Shown here: positions 54,811 through 63,872 of the stretch, piece after piece | Layout: each line of letters opens with the position of its first letter | How positions within the stretch are numbered: the stretch's first letter is position 1 | Origin: Brevundimonas sp. | Lineage (GTDB): Bacteria; Pseudomonadota; Alphaproteobacteria; Caulobacterales; Caulobacteraceae | DNA length: 64,000 bases | Direction of reading: 5' to 3' | NCBI RefSeq assembly: GCF_029945885.1 | Contig: NZ_JAQSDK010000037.1 | Location: 411,001-475,000, forward strand | Program-made: the position numbers and the translations under genes | Notes under the pieces: generated by a model | Seen by the model: only the letters and a program-made list of their open reading frames with translations | Databases searched by the model: none | What the model was told of the DNA's origin: nothing

Positions 54811-57678
54811 CTACTGCCCCAGGGTCGGACTGTTCAGGTCAACCCCGGCCGCCGGAATCATCACCAGGTCCGGATGGGCCGCGCGCAGGGCCTCAATGAA
54901 CTGCGCCGAATCCCCGACCACCACCACATAGGCCTGGGCCGGGTCGACCCGCGCTGCCGCCGCCGCCAGACTCGCCGGTGTGGTGGCGCGAATCCGCTCG
55001 GGATAGCCGACGATATCGGTCAGGGGCAGGCCGTACTGGACCGCTTCAGCCAGCACCCCGCCGAGGCCGGCGGTGGTCTCCAGCGCCCGCGAATAGCCGC
55101 CGGTGATGAAGGTCTCGCGGTCGGTCACGGCGGTGTCGCTGACCGGCTCGGCCGTCAGTCGCGTCATCTGGGCCAGCACCAGGTCGACGACCTCGGCGGC
55201 GCTCTCGTTCTTGGTCTGGGTCGAGGCCGTCAGCAGGCCGCCGCCGACCCGGGCACCGACCGACGAATAGGCCCCGTAGCTGAGCCCGCGCTTGGCCCGC
55301 ACCTCCTGGAACAGATAGCCGCTCTGGCCGCTGCCCATCACCGCATTGGCGACGCTCAGCGGATACCAGTCATCGCTGGAACGCAGCGGCGCGCGCACCG
55401 CCGCCGTCACCGCCGCCTGGCCCGCGCCCGGCATGTCGACCACCACCACCCGCGGCGGCCGCACCGGCCCGGCCCGGTCGGCGATCACCGGCACCGGTCC
55501 GGCGGGACGAACCCACCCGCCCAGGGCTTGCTCGGCGAAGGCGAAGCCTTCCTCGGCGCTCATGGCCCCGGTGACGATCAGGGCCGCATTGTCGGGCCGC
55601 CAGAAGGCGTTGTGATAGCCGACGATCTGGTCGCGGGTGATGCTGGCCAGGCTCTCGACCGTCCCGTCGCCGGGCACGCCATAGGCGGCGTCACCATAGG
55701 CGATCCGGTCCAGCACCGCCGCAGCCAGCGGCCCGGGCTGGCGCATCGCCACCCGCTGGCCGTTGATGGCCCGGGTGCGGGTGCGCTGCAGTTCCTCGGC
55801 GGCGAAGGCCGGACGCTGCACCACATCGGCCAGCACCGCGCCAACCTGCTGGGCCGAGGCGACCGGGGTCGAGACGAACAATGTGGTGGAATCCGCGCCC
55901 GCTCCGCCGCCAATGTCAGCCCCCAGGGCCTCCAGCAGCCGGGCCTGTTCCGGGGCCGAGCGACCGCCCGCCCCCTGACTGGACAAGGCCGCCGTCAGCT
56001 GGGCCAGGCCGGCGCTGCCGGCCGGATCCCCCGCCGCCCCGCCGCCGATCACCAGCCGCGCATTCATGATCGGCAGGTCGGTCGACCGGGCCACGATCAC
56101 CCGCAGACCGTTGGCCAGCACCCGTTCGGCGATCACCGGGGGCGTCGCCGCGCGCGGCTCGGACGGGGCCGGCGGGGCCATGCGCTGGTCCTCGGGCAGC
56201 AGGGCATTGGCGGTGCGGATCGCCGGCGGCACGGTCAGGAACACCGGCATCGGGGCCGGGTTGCGCCAGCTGTCCCCGGGCACGCCCTCGGGGCGCTGGC
56301 TCTCGTCCAGATAGCGGGCCGAGACCCGGGCCTGATCGACCAGATATTTGCGCGCCACCCGCTGCACATCGGCGACGGTCACCGCCTGGACGGCCCGCAG
56401 GTGGGCGTCGGGGGCGGCGGGGTCATGCTCGGCCACCAGAGCCCGGCCGAGGATGAAGGCCCGGCCCGAGGCGGTCTCGCGCTGGCGCAGGTCCGAGGCC
56501 AGGATCTCGGTGCGGGCCTCGGCCAGTTCGGCGTCGCTGACCGGCTCGTTGCGGATGCGGTTGAGCTCGGCGTCCAGCGCCGCCTCGACCGCGCCGATGT
56601 CCTGGCCCTGGGCCACGGTGGCAGTGACGGTGATCGAGCCCGCCTCCTCCATCGAGCTGACCCCGAAGCCGGCATTGACCGCCAGCTGGCTGCGATAGAC
56701 CAGGGCCTGGTACAGGCGCGAACTGTCGCCGCGCGACAGGATGGCCTGCATCACGTCGAGGGCCGCATTGTCCGGATCGGCAGCGTCGGTCCCCGGATAC
56801 ATCAGGGCCACGGCCGGCAGCGGCACATTGGGGGCATAGGCGACGACCTGACGCGGCGTGGTCCGCGGTGGCGACACCGGCCGCTCCAGACGCGGCACCG
56901 GCCGGTCCGGGTTGTCGATCCCGGCGAAATACTGGTCGACCCAGACATCCAGCCGGGCTGGATCAAAGGCCCCGGAGACGATCATCGTCGCCGTCGCCGG
57001 CCGGTAATAGGCCTCGTGGAAGGCGCGCGCGTCCTCGAGGGTGGCGGTGTCCAGCTCTTCCAGCGAACCGATCACGCTGCGGCGATAGATGGACTGGTCA
57101 AAGGCATTGTCGCCGATCACGAACCGCCCCAGCCGGCCATAGGGCGGGGCCAGCACCCGCTGGCGCAGCTCCTCCTGCACGATCGACCGTTCGGCCTCGA
57201 ACGTGGCCTGGTCGACCACCGGCCGCGCCATCCGCTCGGCATGGGTCCACAGGATGGTCTCCAGATACTGCGGCGGCACCGTCTCGTAGTAGTTGGTGAA
57301 GTCCTGGCTGGTCGAGGCGTTGCGCGTGCCGCCGACGTTCTCGACGATGGTCGAGATCTGGCCATAGGGCAGGTTGACGGTCTTGCGGCTGAGGATGTGT
57401 TCAAACAGGTGGGCGAAGCCGCTGCGCCCCTGCGGATCGTCCTTGCCGCCGACGTCGTACCACAGGGTCACGGTCACCGTGCCGGCGGTCGCGTCCGGCA
57501 TCGCATAGACGTCCAGCCCGTTGGCCAGTTCGCGATGGGTATAGACCAGCGGCGGCACCACGATCGCGGCGCTGGCCGGCGCGCTCGCCGGGGTCTGGGC
57601 GAGGGCCGGGGCGGCCAGGGCCAGAACGGACAGCGAGGCCCCCAGAAGGGCGACGCGGGTCAGGCGGAAACGGATCAT
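54811..57678 (-). CDS. secreted M16 (pitrilysin/insulinase) zinc protease, fused two-unit form
   Basis: A 955-residue protease with a signal peptide (LSVLALAAPALAQ). The inverted zinc motif H90-x2-E93-H94 (HLFEH) is followed by Glu170 in SIVQEE, which completes the site. The second half (from about residue 505) repeats the M16 fold but lacks HxxEH: the matching place reads AGLAQLTAALSSQGAG. It is therefore one active and one inactive unit in a single chain. The family degrades peptides in the periplasm. The gene stands alone. Confidence 0.93.
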   Translation of the reverse strand: MIRFRLTRVALLGASLSVLALAAPALAQTPASAPASAAIVVPPLVYTHRELANGLDVYAMPDATAGTVTVTLWYDVGGKDDPQGRSGFAHLFEHILSRKTVNLPYGQISTIVENVGGTRNASTSQDFTNYYETVPPQYLETILWTHAERMARPVVDQATFEAERSIVQEELRQRVLAPPYGRLGRFVIGDNAFDQSIYRRSVIGSLEELDTATLEDARAFHEAYYRPATATMIVSGAFDPARLDVWVDQYFAGIDNPDRPVPRLERPVSPPRTTPRQVVAYAPNVPLPAVALMYPGTDAADPDNAALDVMQAILSRGDSSRLYQALVYRSQLAVNAGFGVSSMEEAGSITVTATVAQGQDIGAVEAALDAELNRIRNEPVSDAELAEARTEILASDLRQRETASGRAFILGRALVAEHDPAAPDAHLRAVQAVTVADVQRVARKYLVDQARVSARYLDESQRPEGVPGDSWRNPAPMPVFLTVPPAIRTANALLPEDQRMAPPAPSEPRAATPPVIAERVLANGLRVIVARSTDLPIMNARLVIGGGAAGDPAGSAGLAQLTAALSSQGAGGRSAPEQARLLEALGADIGGGAGADSTTLFVSTPVASAQQVGAVLADVVQRPAFAAEELQRTRTRAINGQRVAMRQPGPLAAAVLDRIAYGDAAYGVPGDGTVESLASITRDQIVGYHNAFWRPDNAALIVTGAMSAEEGFAFAEQALGGWVRPAGPVPVIADRAGPVRPPRVVVVDMPGAGQAAVTAAVRAPLRSSDDWYPLSVANAVMGSGQSGYLFQEVRAKRGLSYGAYSSVGARVGGGLLTASTQTKNESAAEVVDLVLAQMTRLTAEPVSDTAVTDRETFITGGYSRALETTAGLGGVLAEAVQYGLPLTDIVGYPERIRATTPASLAAAAARVDPAQAYVVVVGDSAQFIEALRAAHPDLVMIPAAGVDLNSPTLGQ

Positions 57679-57782
57679 CGGGGGTGGCTCCGGAACGACG
57701 GGAGCGAGACCCTAGCAGTCCCGTTTCCGGGCGATAGTTACGACGCCGTAATGTAACCGCCGGTCCGGATCAGGCCCCGCCG

Positions 57783-58544
57783 TCAGGCCTTGTCGCGCAC
57801 CCGCATGGCCCCGCCGGCCCCCGCCTGGACCTCGAACCGGCCGGTGGCGCGGATCAGGTCCGACAGCTTGGCATAGCCATAGGTGCGCTGGTCGAAATCC
57901 GGATAGGCGTTGCGCAGCCGGTTGCCGATACCGCTGAACGGCACCCAGCCGTCGCCGTCCTCGTCCATGTCCGAGATCACCGAGGCGATGATCCGCGTCG
58001 CCTCGGTCGGCTTGCGCTTGCCCGCCGCCGGGGCCGCCGCCGCCGCGCCGCGTCCGCCCGACGGGGCCGCCGTCTCGCTGACCGGGGCGCTCAGGTTCTC
58101 GGTATAGATGAAGCGGGTGCAGGCCTGACGGAAGCTCTCGGGCGTCTTCTGCTCGCCGAAACCATAGACATCGACGCCCTCTTCCCGGATGCGCGACGCC
58201 AGCCGGGTGAAGTCGGCGTCCGACGACACCAGGCAGAAGCCGTCGAACCGCCCCGAATGCAGCAGGTCCATCGCATCGATGACCAGGGCGATATCACCCG
58301 AATTCTTGCCCTTGGTATTGGCGAAATTCTGCTGCGGCTGGATCGCGTAGCGGGCCAGCACCTTGGTCCAGCCCTGGATCTGGGCGCTGGCGAAATCACC
58401 ATAGATACGCCGGGCCGAGGCCTCGCCCAGGGTGGCGATCTCGGCGAACAGGGATTCGGCGATCCGCGACGAGGCGTTCTCGGCGTCGATCAGGACGGCC
58501 AGACGGGGAGCCCTCGGATTCAGAAAGGTGGCATCGGCAGACAT
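57783..58544 (-). CDS. NYN-domain nuclease-like protein with LOTUS/OST-HTH domain
   Basis: A 253-residue protein of the DUF88/LabA type. The NYN (PIN-like) domain holds acidic residues in VLIDAENAS, GDIALVIDAMDLL and LVSSDADF that should bind metal and cut RNA. After an Ala/Pro linker (about 160-175) comes a LOTUS/OST-HTH module (RIIASVISDMDEDGDGWVP to YGYAKLSDLIRAT) that binds RNA. The pairing suggests RNA-targeted nuclease action, though targets are unknown in bacteria. The ATG at 58544 is chosen; upstream codons are not conserved in style. Confidence 0.88.
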   Translation of the reverse strand: MSADATFLNPRAPRLAVLIDAENASSRIAESLFAEIATLGEASARRIYGDFASAQIQGWTKVLARYAIQPQQNFANTKGKNSGDIALVIDAMDLLHSGRFDGFCLVSSDADFTRLASRIREEGVDVYGFGEQKTPESFRQACTRFIYTENLSAPVSETAAPSGGRGAAAAAPAAGKRKPTEATRIIASVISDMDEDGDGWVPFSGIGNRLRNAYPDFDQRTYGYAKLSDLIRATGRFEVQAGAGGAMRVRDKA

Positions 58545-58600
58545 GGGGCGAAGGCTTTCGAACAGTTCAGCCGCCAGACTCGGCCCGCCCGCGCGCGCGG

Positions 58601-59203
58601 TCAATCCTCCGCGTCGCCGGCCGCGGCCGCCGCCGCCCGCTCTTCCGCCTCCATGTCCGCATTCATGGCCAGGATCCGCTGCAACAGGTCCGCGCGCAGC
58701 TGGTCCTCCTCGGCCGCGTCCAGCCGTGGCTCGCCGTCGACAGCCTCCGCCGTCGCCGCCCGGCGCTCGGCCAGCCGCGTATAGACCTCGGCCAGGCCGG
58801 CCAGGGTGCGGGCCTCGGTCCACAACTGGCCCCGCATCGCCCGGCCCGAGGCCAGCACCGCCGCCCGCGCCAGTTCGGCCGGATCGCCGGCCGCCGCATC
58901 CTCGTCCGGGGCGGTCGCGAACAGCCGCGCCGCCTTCGCCTCCGGGCGATTGGCCCGGGCCTGGGCCAGCTCGGCCTCGCGCGCCACCGCCTGGGCGATG
59001 GCCTGGCGGTCGCCCCAGTCGCGCTTGGTCGACTCATGCTGGGTGATCCGCTTGCGCACCGCGTGCTGCGACACCCGCCATTTCAGCGCCAGTTCGCGCG
59101 CCGTCGCCCCCTCGCGATACTCTTTCAGGATCAGTTCCCACGTCGCCGTCGACAGGCGGTAATGGGCGGGACGGTCGGAGGGGGGCGGCACCAGATCGGT
59201 CAT
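58601..59203 (-). CDS. hypothetical protein with N-terminal helix-turn-helix
   Basis: A 200-residue protein starting MTDLVPPPSDRPAHY. An HTH lies at about residues 20-55 (LILKEYREGATARELALKWR then VSQHAVRKRIT), similar to terminase small-subunit or GcrA-like DNA-binding ends. The rest is very Ala/Glu/Arg-rich helix (about 60-195). I do not recognise the family. It lies about 55 bases upstream of the NYN gene on the same strand and may be co-transcribed with it. Confidence 0.75.
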   Translation of the reverse strand: MTDLVPPPSDRPAHYRLSTATWELILKEYREGATARELALKWRVSQHAVRKRITQHESTKRDWGDRQAIAQAVAREAELAQARANRPEAKAARLFATAPDEDAAAGDPAELARAAVLASGRAMRGQLWTEARTLAGLAEVYTRLAERRAATAEAVDGEPRLDAAEEDQLRADLLQRILAMNADMEAEERAAAAAAGDAED

Positions 59204-59354
59204 CACAGCCCACAGTCTAACCCGGCCCCGGCCCCTGCGAGGTCCATCGCCGCAAACGCCCCGCAAACCCCGCCAATCCCGCCCATCGGGGGGCCAGACA
59301 CAAAGCCGTCGCCCGCCCCTCGACGCCCTCCCCGCCCGGGTCTAGACCCTGCGC

Positions 59355-59861
59355 ATGGCCACAGAACTGTACGACCTCACCGTCCCCGTCTTCACCAAAC
59401 ACCTGACCGCCCTGTCCGGCCTTCTGGACAAGGCGCGCGACCATGCCGCCGCCACCGAGCAGGACGCCGCCGCCCTGCTGGAACACCGGCTGATCGCCGA
59501 CATGCATCCCCTGACCCGTCAGGTGCAGATGGCCGCCGACAGCGCCAAACTCTGCGTCGCCCGCCTGTCCGGCATCGCCGCCCCGGTGGCCGGGGATACC
59601 GAGACCACCATCGACCAGCTGCAGGCCCGCATCCGCCTGTCGCTCGACTATCTGGCCTCGGTGCCGCGCACCGCCGTCGACGGCCAGGAGGAGCGCGCGG
59701 TCGTCCTGACCTTCCCGTCCGGCGAGATGCACTTCACCGGCCGCGACTATGCGGTCGGCTTCGCCTGGCCGAATTTCTATTTCCACCTGACCACCGCCTA
59801 CGCCCTGCTGCGCGCCCGCGGCGTGCCGCTGGGCAAACGCGACTTCTTCGGCGGACTGTAG
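59355..59861 (+). CDS. DUF1993 family protein
   Basis: A 168-residue protein of the DUF1993 family, related in fold to DinB-like helix bundles. The pattern LYDLTVPVFTKHLTALSGLL near the start and AWPNFYFHLTTAYALLRARG with GKRDFFGGL at the end is diagnostic. Histidines near residues 48-55 and in the C-terminal FYFH could bind metal. The function is unknown. It reads away from the HTH protein gene with 150 bases between. Confidence 0.88.
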   Translation: MATELYDLTVPVFTKHLTALSGLLDKARDHAAATEQDAAALLEHRLIADMHPLTRQVQMAADSAKLCVARLSGIAAPVAGDTETTIDQLQARIRLSLDYLASVPRTAVDGQEERAVVLTFPSGEMHFTGRDYAVGFAWPNFYFHLTTAYALLRARGVPLGKRDFFGGL

Positions 59862-59893
59862 GGGGCGAACGCGGTCCTGACGGCGGCACCGGG

Positions 59894-60114
59894 CCCTTGT
59901 CATCCCGGACGCCGCAACGCGGCGATCCGGGACGGCATCGACCCAAAGTTCAGAACGCCCGGAAATCGCGGAGCGATTGTCCGGGAGACGGCCGGCCACC
60001 GCACCCCGCCCTGACCTGTCTCCCGGATAGCGGCTGACGACTCTTCCGGGAGTTTTTCGGTTCTGCGATCCGGCGTCCCGGATCATCGCTTCGCTCTGTC
60101 CGGGATGACAAGGG
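59894..60114. repeat. palindrome-rich intergenic block with perfect 17-bp inverted ends
   Basis: CCCTTGTCATCCCGGAC (59894-59910) is exactly inverted at 60098-60114. Inside are further hairpins, such as CGCCGCAACGCGGCG, and CCCGGA/TCCGGG pairs around 59960-59983 and 60022-60055. No gene is seen in 59862-60145. The style is that of dispersed 'CATCCCGGAC' repeats common in alphaproteobacteria. Confidence 0.8.
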
Positions 60115-60145
60115 GTCCGGTCGGCTGTCGAAAAGGCGGACCCCC

Positions 60146-60385
60146 TCAGTCGAACATTTCAGGCAGCCGCCCCGCCTTGAAGAGGATGGTCGGCGTCTCG
60201 TCATAGTCGCCCAGTTCGGTGTCGGCCGAGACCGAAAACGCCACCACCCCCAGCCGCAGCGGGGCCAGCCGTTCCGCCTTGCGCCGCGCCTCTTCCGCGT
60301 CCCTGCACCCGACCTGCGGCTCGGCCTGCAACGCCCCGCCGCGCCCGGCCACATAGGTCTGCAGGATATAGACGGTTTCACTGGC
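60146..60385 (-). CDS. 79-residue hypothetical protein
   Basis: A small soluble protein starting MASETVYILQTYVAGRGG, with a RRKAERLAPLRLGVVAFSVS centre and ending PEMFD. A longer start at 60442 is open, but the ATG at 60385 begins the folded-looking part. I do not recognise it; small proteins of this kind are common in Caulobacterales. It stands between the palindrome block and the repeat at 60456. Confidence 0.65.
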   Translation of the reverse strand, partial: ASETVYILQTYVAGRGGALQAEPQVGCRDAEEARRKAERLAPLRLGVVAFSVSADTELGDYDETPTILFKAGRLPEMFD

Positions 60386-60455
60386 CATCCCCGGCAGTGC
60401 GGCCTGTTCGGCGGCGGGGTCAAGGGGTTGGGCCAGACACACGGGTCGAAGCCCT

Positions 60456-60509
60456 GTCTCCTCCCTGTCGCGCAGCGACGGGGAGGGGGACCGCGAAGCG
60501 GTGGAGGGG
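60456..60509 (+). repeat. TCTCCTCCCC-type palindromic repeat, intergenic copy 3
   Basis: GTCTCCTCCCTGTCGCG-C-AGCGACGGGGAGG, then the ACCGCG-AA-GCGGT stem and GGAGGGG. 30 bases (60480-60509) match the E2-linker and 50-kb copies exactly. It marks the left edge of the restriction island. Confidence 0.9.
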
Positions 60510-60677
60510 TTCTGTCCGCCTCACCTACGCTCCGGCACGCCGAGAGCCTTTGATGAAAGCTTGGTCGACAGATTTCCAGTCAGAACGAGCCCCTCTTGCG
60601 TAGGTGACCTGTCCGGCTATGCGTGCGCGTTGGTGGAAGATAGGCTCGATCGAGAAAACATTTGTCGAGGCAGGGCT

Positions 60678-62003
60678 TTGATTGATTCACTAACGCGCTT
60701 GCTGAAGCTGATGACGCAACATGGCGCGTATCGCATTTATGCGAAGCGGCTCTCACCAAACGACAACTCCAAGAACCAAGTTTACCTTGGAGGCGGATTC
60801 TCGGCATTGAACGTTATTCCCCACGGCGAAATCTATGTCGACACGACCTCGCGTGGTGGGAGCAAGCAGGACCGTGCGAAAGCAGCCGTCAGGTTTTTCT
60901 GGATTGATGAGAACGGCAAGCACCTCGCGCCAGATGCGAACCTGATCCTCTACCCGGACTACCCCGAAGTGCGAATGTCCGGCCTTCTTCTTGGCTGTCA
61001 GGCTGCGCCAAACGGCTTGATGACGATACGGGACGAGGGGCGCGTTTTGTTTCTCGGCGTTACCCGAGAAGGCGAGATTCTTGGGTTCGTCACGGAAGGT
61101 ACCAGTCCCATTTCCAACCAGCTCAATGCATATGCATGGCCTACGCTGGGCGTCTTCCTTGAGTTACCGCTCAGCCTCGGCGAACCGACTGAACCGAAGG
61201 GGATCCTGCTCGCACATTTGCGCAGGATCCATGATTTGAAGTGGATCGCGTCTCAGAAGCTCACGCGGACGGGATCAAACGCCCCCTACGCGGCCCGTAA
61301 CGGGGGCGGCTACACTCTCGAGGCAGAACTCGGCATCCAGCCCAACGGGCATGCGGAACCCGACTTCATGGGCTGGGAAGTTAAGCAGTATGGCGTGAGG
61401 GATTTTACCAAGTTTGCACCCAAGTCGGCGGTCACTCTGTTCACGCCGGAGCCGACAGGAGGGTTCTACAGGACGGGAACAGCAGAAAGGTTCGTCGAAC
61501 GTTTCGGGTATGTCGACAAGAGTGGGAAGCCCGACAGGATCAACTTCGGCGGAATTTACTCCTGCCTGAAAGCCGCGCACGCTGACACGGGACTGCGCAT
61601 GACTCTCAACGGTTTCGATGCTGGAGCCGGAAAAATTACCGATATGGACGGGGGGCTGGCACTGATTTCGCAGGATGGTGAGGAGGCTGCGACATGGTCC
61701 TTTTCGGGCCTGATGGCACACTGGAACAGAAAGCATGCTCAGGCCGCCTATGTTCCTTCACTCTTCCGCACACCGCCACCTGAGTACTCGTATGGGTCGC
61801 AGGTTATTCTATGCGAACAGACCGACTTCATCCTTTTCCTGAAGGCATTTGCTGCAGGAAAGGTCTATTACGATCCAGCGCTGAAGCTCGAAAAAAACGC
61901 GTCCGGCAAACAGGTACTCAAAAAGCGGAGTCAGTTCCGAGTCCAGCACTCCAACCTCACGCAGATGTATCATCGCCACGAAATCGTCAACTTGGCCGCC
62001 TGA
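60678..62003 (+). CDS. MvaI/BcnI-family type II restriction endonuclease with N-terminal extension
   Basis: A protein of about 441 residues from a TTG that has GAGG seven bases upstream; the open frame before it runs into a repeat. The C-terminal half carries the nuclease core: LEAELGIQPNG, then EPDFMGWEVKQYG, where the Asp and the Glu-x-Lys pair are catalytic. MvaI and BcnI are about 240 residues, so the first 190 residues here are an added domain (YRIYAKRLSPNDNSKNQVYL...), perhaps for DNA recognition or regulation. Lower GC than the flanks suggests transfer. It converges on vsr and faces the Dcm-like methyltransferase. Confidence 0.85.
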   Translation: MIDSLTRLLKLMTQHGAYRIYAKRLSPNDNSKNQVYLGGGFSALNVIPHGEIYVDTTSRGGSKQDRAKAAVRFFWIDENGKHLAPDANLILYPDYPEVRMSGLLLGCQAAPNGLMTIRDEGRVLFLGVTREGEILGFVTEGTSPISNQLNAYAWPTLGVFLELPLSLGEPTEPKGILLAHLRRIHDLKWIASQKLTRTGSNAPYAARNGGGYTLEAELGIQPNGHAEPDFMGWEVKQYGVRDFTKFAPKSAVTLFTPEPTGGFYRTGTAERFVERFGYVDKSGKPDRINFGGIYSCLKAAHADTGLRMTLNGFDAGAGKITDMDGGLALISQDGEEAATWSFSGLMAHWNRKHAQAAYVPSLFRTPPPEYSYGSQVILCEQTDFILFLKAFAAGKVYYDPALKLEKNASGKQVLKKRSQFRVQHSNLTQMYHRHEIVNLAA

Positions 62004-62036
62004 CACCAAAGCTACTGCTCCGGACTTCTAACGAAC

Positions 62037-62504
62037 TCATGGCTGAGCTGTCGGAGCACCCTGGATTTCAAGGATGGCGTCGCTTCCGGCCAACCAAGAC
62101 TCGCACTCGTTCATCATCGTTTCCAAGGGTAACCTAGACCTGCCTTTCAGCGCACATTCCCAAACCACGCCCACGCGCCAGCCTGCCGCCAGGAGTGCGG
62201 CCGTCGCTACCCCGTCCACCTCCCGGTTCCGCCCGATCTTCTGCCGCCAGAACTCCGGTCGCGTCTTCGGCCATTTGAACATGTGGCAGTCGTGGCCGTG
62301 CCAGAAACAGCCATGCACGAAGATCACGGCGCGATATTTGGGAAGGCACAGGTCCGGCTTGCCGGGCAGGTCCTTGCAGTGAACCCGGTAGCGAAACCCG
62401 CGCGCATGCAGGCCGCGCCGGATCAGCATTTCGGGTTTGGTATCCTTGCCCCGGATACCCGACATCATCCGGCTGCGGGTGGCCGGATCGACGACGTCAG
62501 CCAA
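62037..62504 (-). CDS. vsr: very short patch repair endonuclease Vsr
   Basis: A 155-residue Vsr that nicks next to T in T:G mismatches formed by deamination of 5-methylcytosine at CCWGG-like sites. The signature [20 protein letters not shown] at the N-terminus, the [20 protein letters not shown] stretch with the catalytic Asp, and the FWHGHDC zinc-like motif are present. I use the TTG at 62504, which matches the family start and overlaps the methyltransferase stop by eight bases. A TTG at 62537 is an alternative. Confidence 0.94.
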   Translation of the reverse strand: MADVVDPATRSRMMSGIRGKDTKPEMLIRRGLHARGFRYRVHCKDLPGKPDLCLPKYRAVIFVHGCFWHGHDCHMFKWPKTRPEFWRQKIGRNREVDGVATAALLAAGWRVGVVWECALKGRSRLPLETMMNECESWLAGSDAILEIQGAPTAQP

Positions 62505-63792
62505 GCCCGGCCTTCGGCCGTTTTCCGAGGGCCGCAAACAGGTGCGGCTTCATATGTTCGGCAACGGCTTTCACAGCCGGCACCACAACAGAATTTCCGA
62601 ACTGACGATAGGCCTGGGTGTCCGAGACCGGGATGATGAAGTCGCCACCCCGGGGCGAGTCAAACCCCATCAACCGCGCACACTCCCGGGGCGTCAGTCG
62701 CCGGGGTACCTTGCCTTCCTGCTTCACCAGGATTTCCGAGCCGTCCTTGTGATAGCGGGCCGACAGGGTGCGGGCGACATCCTCGGGCCCGACCAGGCCG
62801 AAGCCAAAGCCGTTCCCGGCCGCCCGATGCTTTTCCTTGTAGCGCTGCAGATAGGCCCAGAGATTGTCGGTCAGCGTATATTTGTCCGCCACGCGACCCG
62901 AGTTGCCGACCGTGAATCGTTGGTCCGGAATCTCGGACTCGTCACCTTCGCGGTGCAGGATTTCCACCAGTTTCGGCGCGGCATCGGGCAGCTTCATATC
63001 GGCAAAGCGGAAGCCCTGGTCCTCACGGAAGCCGACGATAAAAATCCGCTCGCGATGCTGGGGCGTCCAGTGGCGCCCGTCGATGACCCGGAAATCGATC
63101 TTGTAGCCAAGCTCCTCGGTCAGAACGTCCTTGATCGTCTGGAAGGTCTTGCCCTTGTCGTGACCGATCAGGTTGCGGACGTTCTCGAGCAGGAAGGCGG
63201 CGGGCCGGTGGTGGGCGATGATCCGCGCCACGTCGAAGAACAGGGTACCCTGTGTCTTGTCTTCAAAGCCGTGCGCCCGACCCAGGGCGTTCTTCTTGGA
63301 CACCCCGGCGATAGAGAATGGTTGGCACGGAAAACCGGCCAGCAGCACGTCGTGCGCCGGAATGTCCGCGACATCGACCTTGGTGATGTCGCCGTTGATC
63401 GGATGATCGTCGTTCGGGAAGTTCGCGGCGTAGGTCTTCTGGCTGAACTTGTCCCACTCGGACGTGAAGACGCAGCGGCCGCCGATCGATTCAAAGCCGC
63501 GACGCAGGCCGCCGATCCCGGCGAACAGGTCGATAAAGGTAAAGGCCGACGCGTCCTTGCCGCCATCGCCCTCAATGACCTTCAGCGCCGGCTGAACGGC
63601 CGCAGGCTTCGCAGGCGCATCGATATAGCGACGGGCAACAGCACCATCCGCCGTCGCCTGGCCTGCCTGCTTGACCATCAGTTCGTACTCCGAGGGGACC
63701 GACTCACTCGCCGGTTCAGTCTGGCAGACTGCCAGGAAGCCGCCAGGAGAACAAGCGGGGAACGGAAGGAGCGGCTGATCGAACGTTTCCAT
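62497..63792 (-). CDS. dcm: DNA (cytosine-5) methyltransferase, Dcm-like
   Basis: A 431-residue 5mC methyltransferase. Motif I is [17 protein letters not shown], the catalytic Cys156 is in GFPCQPFS (motif IV), ENV (motif VI) is in FLLENVRNL, and motifs IX and X read [14 protein letters not shown] and [10 protein letters not shown]. The target-recognition part ([20 protein letters not shown] and [16 protein letters not shown]) is very like E. coli Dcm, which methylates CCWGG. About 83 residues precede motif I, similar to Dcm's extra N-terminus. Its downstream partner is vsr, in overlap. Confidence 0.95.
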   Translation of the reverse strand: METFDQPLLPFPACSPGGFLAVCQTEPASESVPSEYELMVKQAGQATADGAVARRYIDAPAKPAAVQPALKVIEGDGGKDASAFTFIDLFAGIGGLRRGFESIGGRCVFTSEWDKFSQKTYAANFPNDDHPINGDITKVDVADIPAHDVLLAGFPCQPFSIAGVSKKNALGRAHGFEDKTQGTLFFDVARIIAHHRPAAFLLENVRNLIGHDKGKTFQTIKDVLTEELGYKIDFRVIDGRHWTPQHRERIFIVGFREDQGFRFADMKLPDAAPKLVEILHREGDESEIPDQRFTVGNSGRVADKYTLTDNLWAYLQRYKEKHRAAGNGFGFGLVGPEDVARTLSARYHKDGSEILVKQEGKVPRRLTPRECARLMGFDSPRGGDFIIPVSDTQAYRQFGNSVVVPAVKAVAEHMKPHLFAALGKRPKAGLG

Positions 63793-63872
63793 CCGCCCAG
63801 CCTGCGTCTTTCAGGCCAATCCGGCTACCAACCCAAGGTAGGTTCAGCCCCCACGGGCCAACACCCCACCCC

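Noticed and set aside
60501..60677. N-terminal 59 codons upstream of the chosen start of the restriction nuclease
   Set aside because: The open frame begins inside a dispersed repeat and no ribosome-binding site supports it; a TTG at 60678 with GAGG upstream is better.
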